Source: Paraburkholderia sp. BL10I2N1
GTDB taxonomy: Bacteria > Pseudomonadota > Gammaproteobacteria > Burkholderiales > Burkholderiaceae
DNA: 64,000 bases
Reading direction: 5' to 3'
Assembly (NCBI RefSeq): GCF_004361815.1
Contig: NZ_SNWA01000002.1
Span: forward strand, 2,914,001-2,978,000
Positions 9,821-20,025 of this stretch are shown piece by piece. A model generated the notes under the pieces. It was not told the origin of the DNA. It ran no database searches and saw only the letters and a program-made list of their open reading frames with translations. Position 1 is the stretch's first letter. Every line of letters begins with the position of its first letter. The position numbers were made by a program, and so were the translations under genes.

Positions 9821-10062
9821 CGGAGCGATTCGGGCGCTGTGGCGGGCCGACTGTCCTCCATGGCGCCTGTAAGGGCATTATTGCGAAACCCTGTCGACGC
9901 AATGGGCTTTTTCTGACTCGAATATTGGATTATTGCGGATCGAGCAAAAGAGTTTTATTGGGATAGGGGTTTTCCCTTAAGGTTGACTTATCTAGACTGT
10001 GCTTATCCGCTCCGGACAAGGTGTCCGAAGCGAGCTAAAACAGGTTCTGGAGGTAAGTCACC

Positions 10063-10386
10063 ATGAAGTCACTGATCAAAGCAGCAGTTGTCGCCGTCGT
10101 TCTGGCTGCCCCGGTTGTTTCGTTTGCCCAATCGAACCAGCCGCTGACCCGCGCACAGGTTCGCGAAGAACTCGTGCAACTGGAAAAGGCAGGCTACAGC
10201 CCGCTCGACGACCGCACCACGTACCCGCAGCACATCCAGGCCGCCGAAGCGCGCATCGCGGCGCAGAACAGCACTGCGCAAGCCGATAACAGCGGCTACG
10301 GCGCGTCGACCAAGGGTTCGTCGCAGGCCGGTTTCCGTGCTGAGGCTGACCGCACCGGCCCGCAATCGGTGTTCTTCGGCAACTGA
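10063..10386 (+). CDS. DUF4148 domain-containing exported protein
   Basis: This is a 107-residue small secreted protein. A signal peptide of about 22 residues ends in VSFAQS. It is followed by the DUF4148 core with RAQVREELVQLEKAGYSP, which is abundant in Burkholderiales and has no assigned function. GGAGG-like purines precede the ATG (TCTGGAGGTAAGTCACC). A strong intrinsic terminator follows at 10419-10457, so the gene is probably monocistronic. Confidence 0.9.
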   Translation: MKSLIKAAVVAVVLAAPVVSFAQSNQPLTRAQVREELVQLEKAGYSPLDDRTTYPQHIQAAEARIAAQNSTAQADNSGYGASTKGSSQAGFRAEADRTGPQSVFFGN

Positions 10387-10418
10387 TCGCCAGGACGCGT
10401 AGAGCGTCCGCCTTAGGC

Positions 10419-10457
10419 AAAAAAGCGCTGACCGGCATGTCCGGTCAGCGCTTTTTT
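10419..10457. terminator. bidirectional intrinsic terminator
   Basis: Arms 10419-10435 and 10441-10457 pair perfectly (AAAAAAGCGCTGACCGG with its complement) around CATGT. A T-run lies on the forward side and an A-run on the left, so it can stop transcription from both the DUF4148 gene and the convergent gene at 10464-10784. Confidence 0.95.
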
Positions 10458-10463
10458 TGTATT

Positions 10464-10784
10464 TCAATGCAGTGTGCGATGGCGGCGGGCTATATCGTCG
10501 AACAGATCACTGCTCGGTTCGAGCGCGAGCAGCCAGCTCTCGTCGTAGCCGCTCAATGTATCGAGGGCGTCGCGCAGCCGTTCGATGGCAACCGCGGGCA
10601 GTTCGACGGTCGCCTCCACGCCGCTCGACAGGCGCGCAACGCTTGCCAGCTGAACGAGCGCGTCGGCCGCTTCGGCGACGTCGGTGGCAAAGACAAGATG
10701 CGTATTCAACAGTTCGGCCAGCCCGGATGACGTCGCGACATCCTCGACATTGAGCTGCAGGGCCAGAAACGTGGCTTTGTTCAT
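10464..10784 (-). CDS. hypothetical protein
   Basis: This is a 106-residue acidic, mostly helical protein without a signal sequence or membrane segment. It reads MNKATFLALQLNVEDVATSS, then a region rich in Ala, Leu, Asp and Glu. I recognise no family. The ATG at 10784 is supported by a GAGGAG element a few bases upstream; the in-frame extension to 10841 is Arg-rich and unlikely. It ends next to the shared terminator. Confidence 0.6.
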   Translation of the reverse strand: MNKATFLALQLNVEDVATSSGLAELLNTHLVFATDVAEAADALVQLASVARLSSGVEATVELPAVAIERLRDALDTLSGYDESWLLALEPSSDLFDDIARRHRTLH

Positions 10785-11054
10785 CCTCGAACTCCTCGCG
10801 GACAGGACATCGCGAATCGGCAATCGGCTCACCCGCAGCACGTCGCGGCGGTAATGGCCAGTATAGGCGAGCGTCGGGGGGATTCAATGATGTGCCAGAC
10901 GTGCCAATTTCGCTGTACAAACTGCCAGTTTGGAGCGAGGGACCGTGCCCGATCATATAATCAGTCACGCACTGTTCTCCGATCGACCGGCACGTCGCTG
11001 ACCTGTATTTGACCCCGGAACCGTCCGGGTGCTTTCCGTCCCCACTGCACAACC

Positions 11055-11366
11055 ATGAAAATCATTCGCAGCAAGACCTTTACGGCCGCGCGTCCGTGGG
11101 GCGCGTTGGATATTGCCAACATGCACGGCGTCACCACCCGCTTGCACTGGACCGATCAACCTTATCAGTGGCATGTGAACGACGGCGAGGAAGTGTTCGC
11201 CGTTCTCGACGGCCGCGTCGAGATGCGGTTTCGGGAAGCGGGTGTCGAACAATCGACGGTTCTTGAAACTGGCGACGTGTTTTACGCGTCTATGGGTACA
11301 GAACATGTGGCGCACCCGATCGGCGAAGCGCGGATACTGGTGGTGGAAACTGAGGGTAGCGTCTGA
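11055..11366 (+). CDS. cupin domain-containing protein
   Basis: This is a 103-residue single-domain cupin. The first cupin motif is visible as TRLHWTDQPYQWHVNDGEEVFAVLDGRVEM with a glutamate, and the second as GDVFYASMGTEHVAHPIG. The usual His pair of motif 1 is reduced to one clear His (QWHVNDGEE), so metal binding may be altered. The function is unknown; small cupins of this kind are often sugar-binding or regulatory. It starts 28 bases before the LysM lipoprotein gene. Confidence 0.8.
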   Translation: MKIIRSKTFTAARPWGALDIANMHGVTTRLHWTDQPYQWHVNDGEEVFAVLDGRVEMRFREAGVEQSTVLETGDVFYASMGTEHVAHPIGEARILVVETEGSV

Positions 11367-11393
11367 CGCAGTGCAGCAGCGAGGGCCAATACG

Positions 11394-12191
11394 ATGATTC
11401 AAGCTTGGTTGCGCAAAGGGGCGCAGGTCCTGGTTTGCGTTGGCGTACCAATGGCTCTGGCTGCTTGCGCGATGACGCCATGGCCCGAGTCCCTCGACTA
11501 TCGCAACGCCCCCCCGGCGTATGCAGCGACGTCGGGCGTGCCTGCCGGCTTCTATCGCGTGAATCCGGGCGACTCGATGCAGTCGATCGCGATTGCGTTC
11601 GGCCAGCGCCTGGAGGACGTTGCGCGATGGAACCGGCTGCCGCCCAACGCGACGGTGGTGGTGGGGCAGATCCTGCGCGTCGCACCGCCCTATCCGGTCC
11701 CACCCTATCCGGTCCCACCCTATCCGGTTGCACCCGCGCCGGCCGCCGTGCCTGTCGTCCCCGGGCCGGTCGGCGCGGTTCCGCCGCCTGCGGGCGGAAC
11801 GCCGACTCCCGAGACGACGTCAGTCAAGCTGGCGTGGCCGGTTCGCGGCCCGCTGCTGTCGACGTTTACGCCGGGCAAGACCAAGGGCATCGTGATTGGC
11901 GGCAGAGGGGGCGACCCGGTGCGGGCCGCGGCCGCAGGACGGGTGGTTTACGCCGGCACGGGCATCGAGGCTTACGGGCCGCTCATCATCATCAAGCACG
12001 ACGACACGCTCATCACCGCGTACGGTCACAACGGCGCGCTGCTCGTGAAGGAAGGCGATGCGGTCGCCCAGGGTCAGGCTATCGCTGAGATGGGCACCGA
12101 TGCAAACGGCACGGGTTCGTTGCAGTTCGAAGTGCGCAGCGGCGGCAAGCCGGTCGATCCGCTTGGTGTGCTGCCGCGATCCGGTGGCTAG
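11394..12191 (+). CDS. NlpD-like LysM/M23 peptidoglycan-binding lipoprotein
   Basis: This is a 265-residue lipoprotein with lipobox ALAAC near residue 25. A LysM domain (YRVNPGDSMQSIAIAFGQRLEDVARWN) at about 53-97 is followed by PPYPV repeats and a LytM/M23 fold (AAAGRVVYAGTGIEAYGPLIIIKHDD to LPRSGG). The usual zinc ligands appear changed: the first motif reads GGRGGD rather than HxxxD, and the usual HxH is LQFEV. It is therefore probably an amidase activator like E. coli NlpD rather than an endopeptidase. The Pro-rich linker is encoded by a 15-bp tandem repeat at 11686-11730. Confidence 0.85.
   Translation: MIQAWLRKGAQVLVCVGVPMALAACAMTPWPESLDYRNAPPAYAATSGVPAGFYRVNPGDSMQSIAIAFGQRLEDVARWNRLPPNATVVVGQILRVAPPYPVPPYPVPPYPVAPAPAAVPVVPGPVGAVPPPAGGTPTPETTSVKLAWPVRGPLLSTFTPGKTKGIVIGGRGGDPVRAAAAGRVVYAGTGIEAYGPLIIIKHDDTLITAYGHNGALLVKEGDAVAQGQAIAEMGTDANGTGSLQFEVRSGGKPVDPLGVLPRSGG
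11686..11730. repeat. three 15-bp tandem repeats in the NlpD-like gene
   Basis: Three units of the form C(G/A)CCCTATCCGGT(C/T)(C/G) lie at 11686-11700, 11701-11715 and 11716-11730. They encode the PPYPV linker repeats. Copy number may vary between strains without breaking the frame. Confidence 0.9.
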
Positions 12192-12380
12192 CCAGTTGAC
12201 GGGTAGCAAGACCCGCAAGAGGGAAATGATCAAACCGCGCACGGGCGGTCCGCTCTGGCGGTCAGAGGGTGGCGGTTTTCAACCCGTGCAGAAATGACTA
12301 AACTGGCAGGCTCTACCCCGCCGGGATGCAGCACGCCGTTCGAGGCGGTGTCCGCACCGGCAGCCGACCAGGACATTCCC

Positions 12381-13385
12381 ATGATCGATTTGCGCAGCGA
12401 TACCGTCACCCGTCCCACTCCGGCAATGCTGGCCGCCATGACCGGCGCCGAAGTGGGCGACGACGTCTGGGGCGATGATCCGACCGTATTGCGGCTACAG
12501 GCCACGGTTGCTGAACGCACCGGCAAGGAAGCAGGCCTCTTTTTCCCCAGCGGCACGCAGAGCAACCTTGCGGCGTTGATGGCGCATTGCGCGCGCGGCG
12601 ACGAATACATCGTGGGTCAGGCGGCCCATACCTACAAGTACGAAGGTGGCGGCGCAGCGGTGCTGGGCAGTATCCAGCCGCAACCGCTCGAAAATGCCGC
12701 TGACGGTACGTTGCCGCTCGACAAGGTCGCTGCCGCGATCAAGCCGATCGACGACCATTTCGCGCGCACGCGTCTGTTCGCGCTGGAAAACACCATTGGC
12801 GGCAAGGTGCTGCCGGCGGGCTACGTCGCAGAGGCGGTCGCGTTCGTGCGGCAACGGGGCCTTGCGACGCATCTCGATGGCGCGCGCGTCTGCAACGCCG
12901 CCGTGGCTTCCGGGCAATCGCTCATGGCGCTGTGCGGCCCGTTCGATTCCGTGTCGATCTGTTTTTCCAAAGGGCTTGGCGCGCCGGTGGGTTCGGTGCT
13001 GGTCGGCAGCAAGGCGTTGATCGACAGCGCGCATCGCTGGCGCAAGGTGCTCGGCGGCGGCATGCGGCAGTCGGGTGTGCTGGCGGCGGCGTGTCTCTAC
13101 GCGCTGGACCACAACCTCGAGCGCCTCGCCGACGATCATGCCAATGCCGCGCACCTCGCCGCCGGTCTTGCGCAGATCGACCAGGTGAAGATGCAGTCGC
13201 AGGCAACCAACATGGTGTTCGCGCAGTTTCCGCAGGAACACTGCGCGCCGCTCGAAGCTTGGCTCAAGGAGCGGGGCATTCTTACGCAGATGCTTTATGC
13301 GTCACGCTTTGTGACGCACATGGACGTTTCGCGGGCGGACATCGATACGTTCCTGTCGGCGGTGAAAGCCTACTTCGCGCGTTGA
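12381..13385 (+). CDS. ltaE: low-specificity L-threonine aldolase
   Basis: This is a 334-residue PLP enzyme that cleaves L-threonine and allo-threonine to glycine and acetaldehyde. The N-terminus [16 protein letters not shown] is diagnostic. [28 protein letters not shown], the PLP-contacting [12 protein letters not shown] and the Schiff-base Lys in [12 protein letters not shown] follow. The ATG at 12381 matches the family N-terminus; an in-frame start at 12294 adds 29 residues of no character. Threonine aldolase activity is assigned by family; closely related enzymes also act on phenylserine-type substrates. Confidence 0.94.
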   Translation: MIDLRSDTVTRPTPAMLAAMTGAEVGDDVWGDDPTVLRLQATVAERTGKEAGLFFPSGTQSNLAALMAHCARGDEYIVGQAAHTYKYEGGGAAVLGSIQPQPLENAADGTLPLDKVAAAIKPIDDHFARTRLFALENTIGGKVLPAGYVAEAVAFVRQRGLATHLDGARVCNAAVASGQSLMALCGPFDSVSICFSKGLGAPVGSVLVGSKALIDSAHRWRKVLGGGMRQSGVLAAACLYALDHNLERLADDHANAAHLAAGLAQIDQVKMQSQATNMVFAQFPQEHCAPLEAWLKERGILTQMLYASRFVTHMDVSRADIDTFLSAVKAYFAR

Positions 13386-13425
13386 TGCCGTAGTGCTAGC
13401 GTCGAAGCGCCGATGTCGAAGCCCG

Positions 13426-14871
13426 TCACTTCGGCGTCAGCTCGCGGGACTGGGTATCCGGTTGCCGCATCGATGCGCCGGGCACCCGGTGCGCCGGCGC
13501 GAAAAGTCGCAGTCCGCTTGCGACGCTCGCGGCGCCTGCGAACACCGCGCCGGCGCTGAGCGCGAGCGTCGGACCGTCGCGGCCCGCCATGCTGAAGCTC
13601 AACGCTACCAGCGCCGCGCCGGTGGTTTGTCCGAGGAGCCGCGCGGTTGCCACAATTCCGCTTGCGCCTCCCGCGCGCTCGGGCGGCGCGCTTGCCAGCA
13701 GCGCCTTCAGATTGGGTGACTGGAAAAATCCGAAGCCTGCGCCGCACACCGCCATTCGTATCGCGATGTTGAGGACGTGCGGATGCGAAGGCAACAGCGC
13801 AAGCGATGCCATCCCCGCGCTGAGCACCGCGAGACCGATCCCGCCGAGCAGGCCGGGCGGATAGCGATCCGACAGCCGCCCGGCAATCGGCGCGGCGAGT
13901 GCAACGACCACTGGCCACGGCGTCATCAGAAAGCCTGTCTCGACCTGGCTGCGATGCAGCACATCCTCGAAGTAAAACGGCAGCGACACAAACGCGAGCC
14001 CCTGCGCAGCGAACGAGCACACGGCAGTCACCGCCGATAGCGCAAACACCGGCAGCTTGAACAGATCGACGGGCAGCATCGGTGCGGGGTGACCCGCCTC
14101 GCGGCGCATCAGCAGCAGGCCGAACACCAGCGCGATGCCAGCGGCGCCCACCACGACCTGCATCGGCGCGCGCTGCGCCGCTTCGCCCAGCGCGAAGATC
14201 AGCGCCGCGAATGTGATCACGTTGAGGAGCGCAGCGATGGGGTCGAACTGATGGCTGCCGCGCGTGGTCTGCGGCAGTGCGGGCAACGCAAATGCGAGGG
14301 CGATCACGCCGAGCGGAACGTTGATCGCAAAGAGCCACGGCCACGATGCCACCGACAGAATCAGCGACGCCACCGTCGGCCCCACAGCGAACGATACCCC
14401 GACCACCAGCGCATTGAGCCCGACACCGCGTCCGAGACGATGTGGCGGATACAGAAAGCGGATCAGCGCGGTGTTGACGCTCATGATCGCGCTCGCGCCG
14501 AGCCCCTGCAGGACGCGCGCAGCGGCGAGCATCGGCAGCGTCGAAACGACTGAACAAGCCAGCGACGCAACCGTAAACACCACCAGCCCGCCGATGTAGA
14601 TACGGCGATGGCCGATGATGTCGCCGAGCGCGGCGAGCGGCAGCAGCGTCGCCACCATCGCAAGCTGATAGGCGTTGATGATCCAGACCGACGCGGCGGG
14701 TGCCGCATGAAGGTCCGCCGCGATGGCGGGCAAGGCGGTATTGGCGATTGCGGTGTCGAGGGTCGCGAGCGCGACGGCGAGCATGATGGCTGCCATCGCG
14801 CGGCGGTCGGTGGGTGACATCGGCGCGTCGTCGCGGCGCGCATAGCCGGGGATAGGGGTGTGGTCGGACAA
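13426..14871 (-). CDS. MFS transporter of the DHA2/EmrB-type (14 TM)
   Basis: This is a 481-residue inner-membrane drug/proton antiporter-type protein. The motif-C-like LDTAIANTALPAIAADL lies in the first helix, and GDIIGHRRIYIGGL is motif A in the loop after helix 2. About fourteen hydrophobic segments can be counted. The length and the conserved ANTALPAI signature fit the EmrB/QacA branch. Substrates are unknown. It stands alone, converging on ltaE, with a small unknown gene downstream at 15148. A second in-frame start (to 14938) has no family support. Confidence 0.92.
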   Translation of the reverse strand: MSDHTPIPGYARRDDAPMSPTDRRAMAAIMLAVALATLDTAIANTALPAIAADLHAAPAASVWIINAYQLAMVATLLPLAALGDIIGHRRIYIGGLVVFTVASLACSVVSTLPMLAAARVLQGLGASAIMSVNTALIRFLYPPHRLGRGVGLNALVVGVSFAVGPTVASLILSVASWPWLFAINVPLGVIALAFALPALPQTTRGSHQFDPIAALLNVITFAALIFALGEAAQRAPMQVVVGAAGIALVFGLLLMRREAGHPAPMLPVDLFKLPVFALSAVTAVCSFAAQGLAFVSLPFYFEDVLHRSQVETGFLMTPWPVVVALAAPIAGRLSDRYPPGLLGGIGLAVLSAGMASLALLPSHPHVLNIAIRMAVCGAGFGFFQSPNLKALLASAPPERAGGASGIVATARLLGQTTGAALVALSFSMAGRDGPTLALSAGAVFAGAASVASGLRLFAPAHRVPGASMRQPDTQSRELTPK

Positions 14872-15147
14872 AACCTGGCTCGTTGATTTTTGCGGGATGT
14901 TCGCTGGCCCGACAGTCTTTCTGCGGTCGCCGGGTCACGAATTCAGCGATTGTTACAGACGCGCCGGAATCGTGCAGGGCCGGGTCTGCGAGCCAAGGCT
15001 TTTGAAAGGTTGACGAAGTCGCGTAACACGCAACTAACGGTCAAGCCGATGCCCCTCCCGCGAACACCAGGGCCGGTGACAAATGAGGCGCAAACTCGCC
15101 AGAGCGCTTGCAGAGGGCGGCGCGAGTGTCTCACGCAGGCGGCTGCC

Positions 15148-15375
15148 TCAGGAAAACGAGGCCATCAGGATCGAGAGTTTTCTAAGATGTGCCTTGAACG
15201 CCTCTGCCGTTTCACGATCATGACTCGTTGTGAGGTGGGGCGCTTCGGCAAGTTCGATCTGCGCCTGGAATTCGTCGGCGATCCTGCGTCGCTCGTCGGG
15301 CGGCAATGAGCGGATGAGGGAGACCAGCAGGAGTTCCTGGGCATGGAACATGCCGAGCATTGTCTGAACGTTCAT
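15148..15375 (-). CDS. hypothetical small protein
   Basis: This is a 75-residue protein, MNVQTMLGMFHAQELLLVSL onward, with an amphipathic first half and a charged helical second half (DERRRIADEFQAQIELAE). I recognise no family. The start has a good Shine-Dalgarno (GGAG, about six bases before the ATG), which is the main reason for calling it. It lies alone on the minus strand upstream of the MFS gene. Confidence 0.6.
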   Translation of the reverse strand: MNVQTMLGMFHAQELLLVSLIRSLPPDERRRIADEFQAQIELAEAPHLTTSHDRETAEAFKAHLRKLSILMASFS

Positions 15376-15686
15376 GGTGGTTCTCCATGGGCCCGGCCGC
15401 AGCGAACGCGTGTGCGTCGTTTGCGGCCTTCGGCGCGTCTCACGCGCCTTTTCATGTTAGTGCACGGGACACCGCGCATCGTCACTTGTGCACTGGATTC
15501 GTGCGAAGACGGACTACAGCGGTTCATCGCAGCGGGCGGGCAGGCGGATTGCCCTGCCACCTGCCGCAATGACGCGAAGCCGCAAAATGTCCTACTCTGC
15601 ATATTTAACCGCCTGACCGGCACGCGCCATTCCGCCCGCCGACCGCGCGGCCGGTGCGCGCCACAGGGCCCAACCCGGAGGCTTCG
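15376..15686. other. 311-base divergent intergenic region
   Basis: This separates the small unknown gene (-) from glgP (+). I see no gene and no clear operator or promoter motif here. Confidence 0.4.
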
Positions 15687-18140
15687 ATGACAGCCGTGGA
15701 TCTGGAATTCGACCAGCTCAACAGTACCGTCGACGCGCTACGGCGCTCCATCTCCAACCGTCTGATGTACGGCGTCGGCAAGGACGCCGTCACGGCGCGC
15801 CCGCAGGACTGGCTGCACGCCGCGGCGTTGGCCGTGCGCGACCGTCTGGTCGCGCGCTGGATGCATACCACGCGTCTTCAGTATGAGCAGGACGTGAAGC
15901 GCGTCTACTACCTGTCGATGGAATTCCTGATCGGCCGCACGTTTACGAACGCGCTGCTCGCGCTGGGCATCTATGACCAGGTGAAGGAGGCGCTCGCGGA
16001 TCTTGGCGTCGATATGGAAGCGCTGACCGATCTCGAACCGGACGCGGCGCTTGGCAACGGCGGCCTTGGGCGGCTGGCGGCCTGTTTCCTCGACTCGATG
16101 GCGACACTCGGCATCCCGGGCTTCGGCTACGGCATCCGCTACGAGTACGGGATGTTCCGGCAGCAGATCGTCGATGGCGAGCAGGTCGAAACGCCTGATT
16201 ACTGGCTGCGTGCCGGCAATCCGTGGGAATTCCCGCGCCCGGAAGTGAAGTACATGGTGCACTTCGGTGGACGCACGGTGGAGCGCGACGGCCACATCGA
16301 CTGGATCGAGACCGAGCACGTCAACGCGATGGCGTATGACACGGTGATCCCGGGTTATGCGACGAGCGCCACCAATACGCTGCGGCTGTGGTCCGCGCGT
16401 GCCACCGAAGAACTCGACCTGTCGGCATTCAACCGCGGCGACTACCGGCGCGCGGTCGAAGCGAAAGAGCATTCGGAGAACGTGTCGCGCCTGCTGTATC
16501 CGGACGACTCGACGTCCGCGGGCCGCGAACTGCGTTTGCGGCAGGAATACTTCTTCGTGTCGGCGACGATGCAGGACCTGATCCGCCGCTATCAGCGCAC
16601 GCACAGCACGTTCGGCCGCTTTGCGGAAAAGGTGGCTGTGCATCTGAACGATACGCATCCGGTGCTTGCCATTCCCGAACTGATGCGTTTGCTCGTCGAC
16701 GTGCATCACGTGCCCTGGGACAAGGCATGGAAGAGCATCCAGCAGATGTTCTCGTACACGAACCATACGTTGATGCCGGAGGCGCTCGAAACGTGGGACG
16801 TGGAAATGCTCTCGCGACTGTTGCCGCGTCACCTCGAGATCATCTTCGACATCAACGCGGATTTTCTGAAGCACGTCAGCGAACACTCGGGGCACGATGC
16901 CGAAATGATCCGGCGCATTTCGCTCGTCGACGAGTACGGTCAGCGGCGCGTGCGGATGGCCCACCTCGCGATCGTCGCGAGCCACAAGGTGAACGGCGTC
17001 TCGAAGTTGCATTCGCAACTGATGACGCGCCACATCTTCGCGGACTTCGCGGGCATGTTTCCGGAGCGCTTCACCAACGTCACCAATGGCATTACGCCGC
17101 GCCGCTGGCTCGCACAGGCGAGCCCGTCGATATCCTCGTTGATCGACGCGCAGATCGGCACACACTGGCGCACCAATCTGTTCGACCTCGCGAAGCTGCG
17201 CCCATTGCGCACGGACGACGCGTTCGTCGACGCGTTTCACGAGGCGAAGCGGCAGAACAAGCTGCGCCTCGCACAACGGCTCGCGCATGCAACGGGTGTG
17301 TCGTTTGATCCCGACGCGCTCTTCGATCTGCAGGTCAAACGCATTCACGAATACAAGCGGCAGCTGTTGAACGTGCTGCACGTGATCGTCCGCTACAACC
17401 AGATTCGCGCTCATCCTGAACGCGACTGGGTGCCGCGCGTGGTGATGTTCGCAGGCAAGGCAGCATCGGCATACCGGATGGCGAAGACGATCATCAAGCT
17501 GATCAACGATGTCGGCGCGAAGGTCAACAGCGATCCGCTGATCGGCGATCGCCTGAAGGTGGTGTTCGTGCCGAACTATGGCGTGAGCGTCGCGGAGCTG
17601 ATCATTCCCGCGGCCGATCTGTCCGAGCAGATCTCGATGGCGGGCACCGAGGCGTCCGGCACCGGCAACATGAAGCTGGCGTTGAACGGCGCGCTGACGA
17701 TCGGCACGATGGACGGCGCGAACATCGAAATCTGCGATGCGGTGGGACGCGAGAACATCTTCATCTTCGGCCATACCGCCGACGAGGTGGACGATCTGCG
17801 GGCCCAGGGTTACCGCCCGCGGCACCTTTACGAGGAAAATCCGGAACTGCACGTAGCGCTCGACCAGATTCGCACGGGGTTCTTTTCGCCGGACGATCCG
17901 CTGCGCTTCTCGGATATTTTCCACACGCTCGTCGACTGGGGCGATCACTACATGGTGCTCGCCGATTTTGCGGCCTTTGCTCAAGCGCAAAACGCCGTCG
18001 ATGAACGCTTCCGCGACCGGCGGGCATGGACTGAAAGTGCGATCGAAAACGTCGCGGGGATGGGCCAGTTTTCGTCGGACCGCACGATCGCGGAGTATGC
18101 GCACGATATCTGGCACGTGAAGCCGCTGACCATGACGTGA
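15687..18140 (+). CDS. glgP: glycogen/starch/alpha-glucan phosphorylase
   Basis: This is an 817-residue phosphorylase that releases glucose 1-phosphate from alpha-1,4-glucans. It carries the family's [13 protein letters not shown]-terminal motif, the [20 protein letters not shown] segment, the glucan-site NDTHP stretch, and the PLP motif [19 protein letters not shown] with its Lys. The full length fits bacterial phosphorylases. The ATG at 15687 follows GGAG and is preferred to the longer start at 15654. No glgB, glgC or glgX is nearby, so glycogen use is served from elsewhere in the genome. Confidence 0.96.
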   Translation: MTAVDLEFDQLNSTVDALRRSISNRLMYGVGKDAVTARPQDWLHAAALAVRDRLVARWMHTTRLQYEQDVKRVYYLSMEFLIGRTFTNALLALGIYDQVKEALADLGVDMEALTDLEPDAALGNGGLGRLAACFLDSMATLGIPGFGYGIRYEYGMFRQQIVDGEQVETPDYWLRAGNPWEFPRPEVKYMVHFGGRTVERDGHIDWIETEHVNAMAYDTVIPGYATSATNTLRLWSARATEELDLSAFNRGDYRRAVEAKEHSENVSRLLYPDDSTSAGRELRLRQEYFFVSATMQDLIRRYQRTHSTFGRFAEKVAVHLNDTHPVLAIPELMRLLVDVHHVPWDKAWKSIQQMFSYTNHTLMPEALETWDVEMLSRLLPRHLEIIFDINADFLKHVSEHSGHDAEMIRRISLVDEYGQRRVRMAHLAIVASHKVNGVSKLHSQLMTRHIFADFAGMFPERFTNVTNGITPRRWLAQASPSISSLIDAQIGTHWRTNLFDLAKLRPLRTDDAFVDAFHEAKRQNKLRLAQRLAHATGVSFDPDALFDLQVKRIHEYKRQLLNVLHVIVRYNQIRAHPERDWVPRVVMFAGKAASAYRMAKTIIKLINDVGAKVNSDPLIGDRLKVVFVPNYGVSVAELIIPAADLSEQISMAGTEASGTGNMKLALNGALTIGTMDGANIEICDAVGRENIFIFGHTADEVDDLRAQGYRPRHLYEENPELHVALDQIRTGFFSPDDPLRFSDIFHTLVDWGDHYMVLADFAAFAQAQNAVDERFRDRRAWTESAIENVAGMGQFSSDRTIAEYAHDIWHVKPLTMT

Positions 18141-18222
18141 GTGGCGGCGGGGAGGCGGGGCCGCAGTGCCGCAGTGCTCCTCTCGCCGCCTCCCGCTCAT
18201 GCGAAGAAGACGCAGAGGGCGC

Positions 18223-19293
18223 TCAGCCGCCCAGCGCCTCGACCGGCTGTGCTGCACGCAGGCCGAGCTGGCCGTTTGCAAAATCGAACAGGATGTCGAT
18301 TTTCTGCAGCGCCATCAGTCCGACCACGATGCGGTTCTGACCGGGCTTCGCCTTCGCGATGGTGACCTGTGCGCCGTCAAAGCGATGGACCCATGAGCCG
18401 ACGCCCAGCGCAACATTGTAGTTGCCCTGTGCAAGTACCTTGCCTTCGTTGTCGTCAGGTGTCCAGCTGGGCGCCTGGTCCGTCTCGACGCGGATCATGC
18501 CCGCGCCGCCCGTCGCGAAGACCACCGGCGCGCAGAAGCGCATCCTGTCGCCGATCTGCACGCAACCGGCCGGCCATTGCCGTGTGCTCTTGCCGCCTGA
18601 CGTCGTCGATGTCATCGGCGTCATCGTGAAACCGCTCGTGATGGTTTTCGATGGACTCAGCAGCAGCCAGGGACGCGCGAGATTCGCATGCACCAGGTAG
18701 CGCTGGCCGACGTTGCCCGGCAACGCGCGTAGCGGTTGCGTGCAACAGGTGTCGTCGGGTAGTTCCGCACCGATGCCCGCCATGCCGGAGAACGCCCAGC
18801 CGAACTCGCCGGTGTAGCCGTCTATCGCGACGCAGCCTCTTGCATACGGCAGACAGCGCACGTCGTCCACAGCTTGCGCTGTGAGGTCGACGGGTTTCCC
18901 TCCGACAAGGCCAACCGGCAGGGTGACCAACGCCCCTGACACCTGCGCGCCATTTGCCAGCGCGATTGACGTTCTACCACCCGCGCCGGGATAGCCCGTG
19001 CGCGGCAAAACCGACGACAGCACGCGCACGCCCTGCGTGCCGCTATCGAGCATCAGGTAGACGGGTTTGCCGTCGATCTGAACGGGCAAGCCCAGTCTCG
19101 ATTGACCGCCGTCGCTCCGTTCGACATGCAACGGAACCAGCACGCCGTCACTCCCGCCGTTCAGCAGGGTCGCCGCGGGCGCGGGTGGAGTGGGCCCGGT
19201 AATGGTCGTCGAGCAACCGTTTAACACAAGGCTGGCGACGCACGCCAACGTGATGACAGCCACGAGGCGGCTGCACAGACGAGACTCAAGCAT
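18223..19293 (-). CDS. DUF3443-like lipoprotein with retropepsin-type aspartyl motif
   Basis: This is a 356-residue predicted lipoprotein (signal ending LVLNGC). After the lipobox comes a beta-rich domain with the PVYLMLDSGTQGVRV motif, which resembles the catalytic D-S/T-G of retropepsin-like proteases, then many Cys and Gly-rich strands. This matches the DUF3443-type family seen in Burkholderia. The protease activity is inferred from the DSG motif alone. The ATG at 19293 is preceded by GGAG. It lies next to glgP in convergent orientation. Confidence 0.7.
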   Translation of the reverse strand: MLESRLCSRLVAVITLACVASLVLNGCSTTITGPTPPAPAATLLNGGSDGVLVPLHVERSDGGQSRLGLPVQIDGKPVYLMLDSGTQGVRVLSSVLPRTGYPGAGGRTSIALANGAQVSGALVTLPVGLVGGKPVDLTAQAVDDVRCLPYARGCVAIDGYTGEFGWAFSGMAGIGAELPDDTCCTQPLRALPGNVGQRYLVHANLARPWLLLSPSKTITSGFTMTPMTSTTSGGKSTRQWPAGCVQIGDRMRFCAPVVFATGGAGMIRVETDQAPSWTPDDNEGKVLAQGNYNVALGVGSWVHRFDGAQVTIAKAKPGQNRIVVGLMALQKIDILFDFANGQLGLRAAQPVEALGG

Positions 19294-19534
19294 GGATCTA
19301 CTCCGCGGTAGGCGTTGCGCGCGCACACGCAGCAGCGAGGCGCCCGGTGACGACGTACACGAAGCAGCCACGACCCTGGCTAGCCGTGGCAGCGCTTGCC
19401 TGTGGCAGCGCAGGCGGGATTCGGGCGCGATGACCGGGAGCCGTCGATGCCGCGTTCGACGGAACGCAGAATGACAGGGGCGTCTACTCTACGTGCCCGG
19501 TCAGTCAAGGTTGCAAAAATGTGTGATGAGACGG

Positions 19535-19885
19535 TCAGGCTTGGCGAGACCGACGCAACACGGTCGAAACGGCGCGGCCGAGCGTCGCGTGATGGAGAGA
19601 AGAGGTGAGGGCGGAGATGACGTCGTCGAGCGTGCGCGACGTGACTTCGATGCGGAAGTTGGTGCGCTCATTCGTACGGTCGACGGTGACGACGTAGAGG
19701 CGCAGATCGTCGCCGAGCGCGCCGTGCAGCGCGCGCCGGCTTGCCGCGGACGAAGTGCCTGGAACGGTCACATCGATCGTGACGAACGAAACGACTTCGT
19801 GTGTCCGGCGTGAGAGGCTGACTGGTCGCGCGTTGCGCGGCGAGCGCGGCGTTTGCGGGACGAGGGCAGAGACAGGATGGAGCAT
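19535..19885 (-). CDS. hypothetical protein
   Basis: This is a 116-residue soluble protein with a central beta-alpha-beta (VVSFVTIDVTVPGTSSAASR; DDLRLYVVTVDRTNERTNFRIEV) and a C-terminal helix. I recognise no family. The ATG at 19885 follows the best family-like N-terminus but has no clear Shine-Dalgarno; the longer in-frame start is at 19957. Codon use looks normal for the region. The call rests on frame openness and codon bias only. Confidence 0.45.
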   Translation of the reverse strand: MLHPVSALVPQTPRSPRNARPVSLSRRTHEVVSFVTIDVTVPGTSSAASRRALHGALGDDLRLYVVTVDRTNERTNFRIEVTSRTLDDVISALTSSLHHATLGRAVSTVLRRSRQA

Positions 19886-20025
19886 CGTTGGGTCGCCGGC
19901 AGTTGCTTGCCGGTGCGCGCTGTTGGTACACGACCACTGTAGCGATGCGGATCTCAACTCCGTGCAAAAGCTCGCGTGTTCAAGGTTAATTTTGTGTTAA
20001 CGACGGGGTACGCGCCGCCACGATG

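Noticed and set aside
13370..14938. Alternative reverse frame over the MFS exporter
   Set aside because: Arg/Ala-rich shadow; the exporter frame has proper transmembrane segments and motifs.
15738..18281. Very long reverse-strand open frame of about 850 codons opposite glgP
   Set aside because: It mirrors the phosphorylase codon pattern (GC-rich third positions), is rich in Arg and His, and shows no family features. glgP itself has full motifs.
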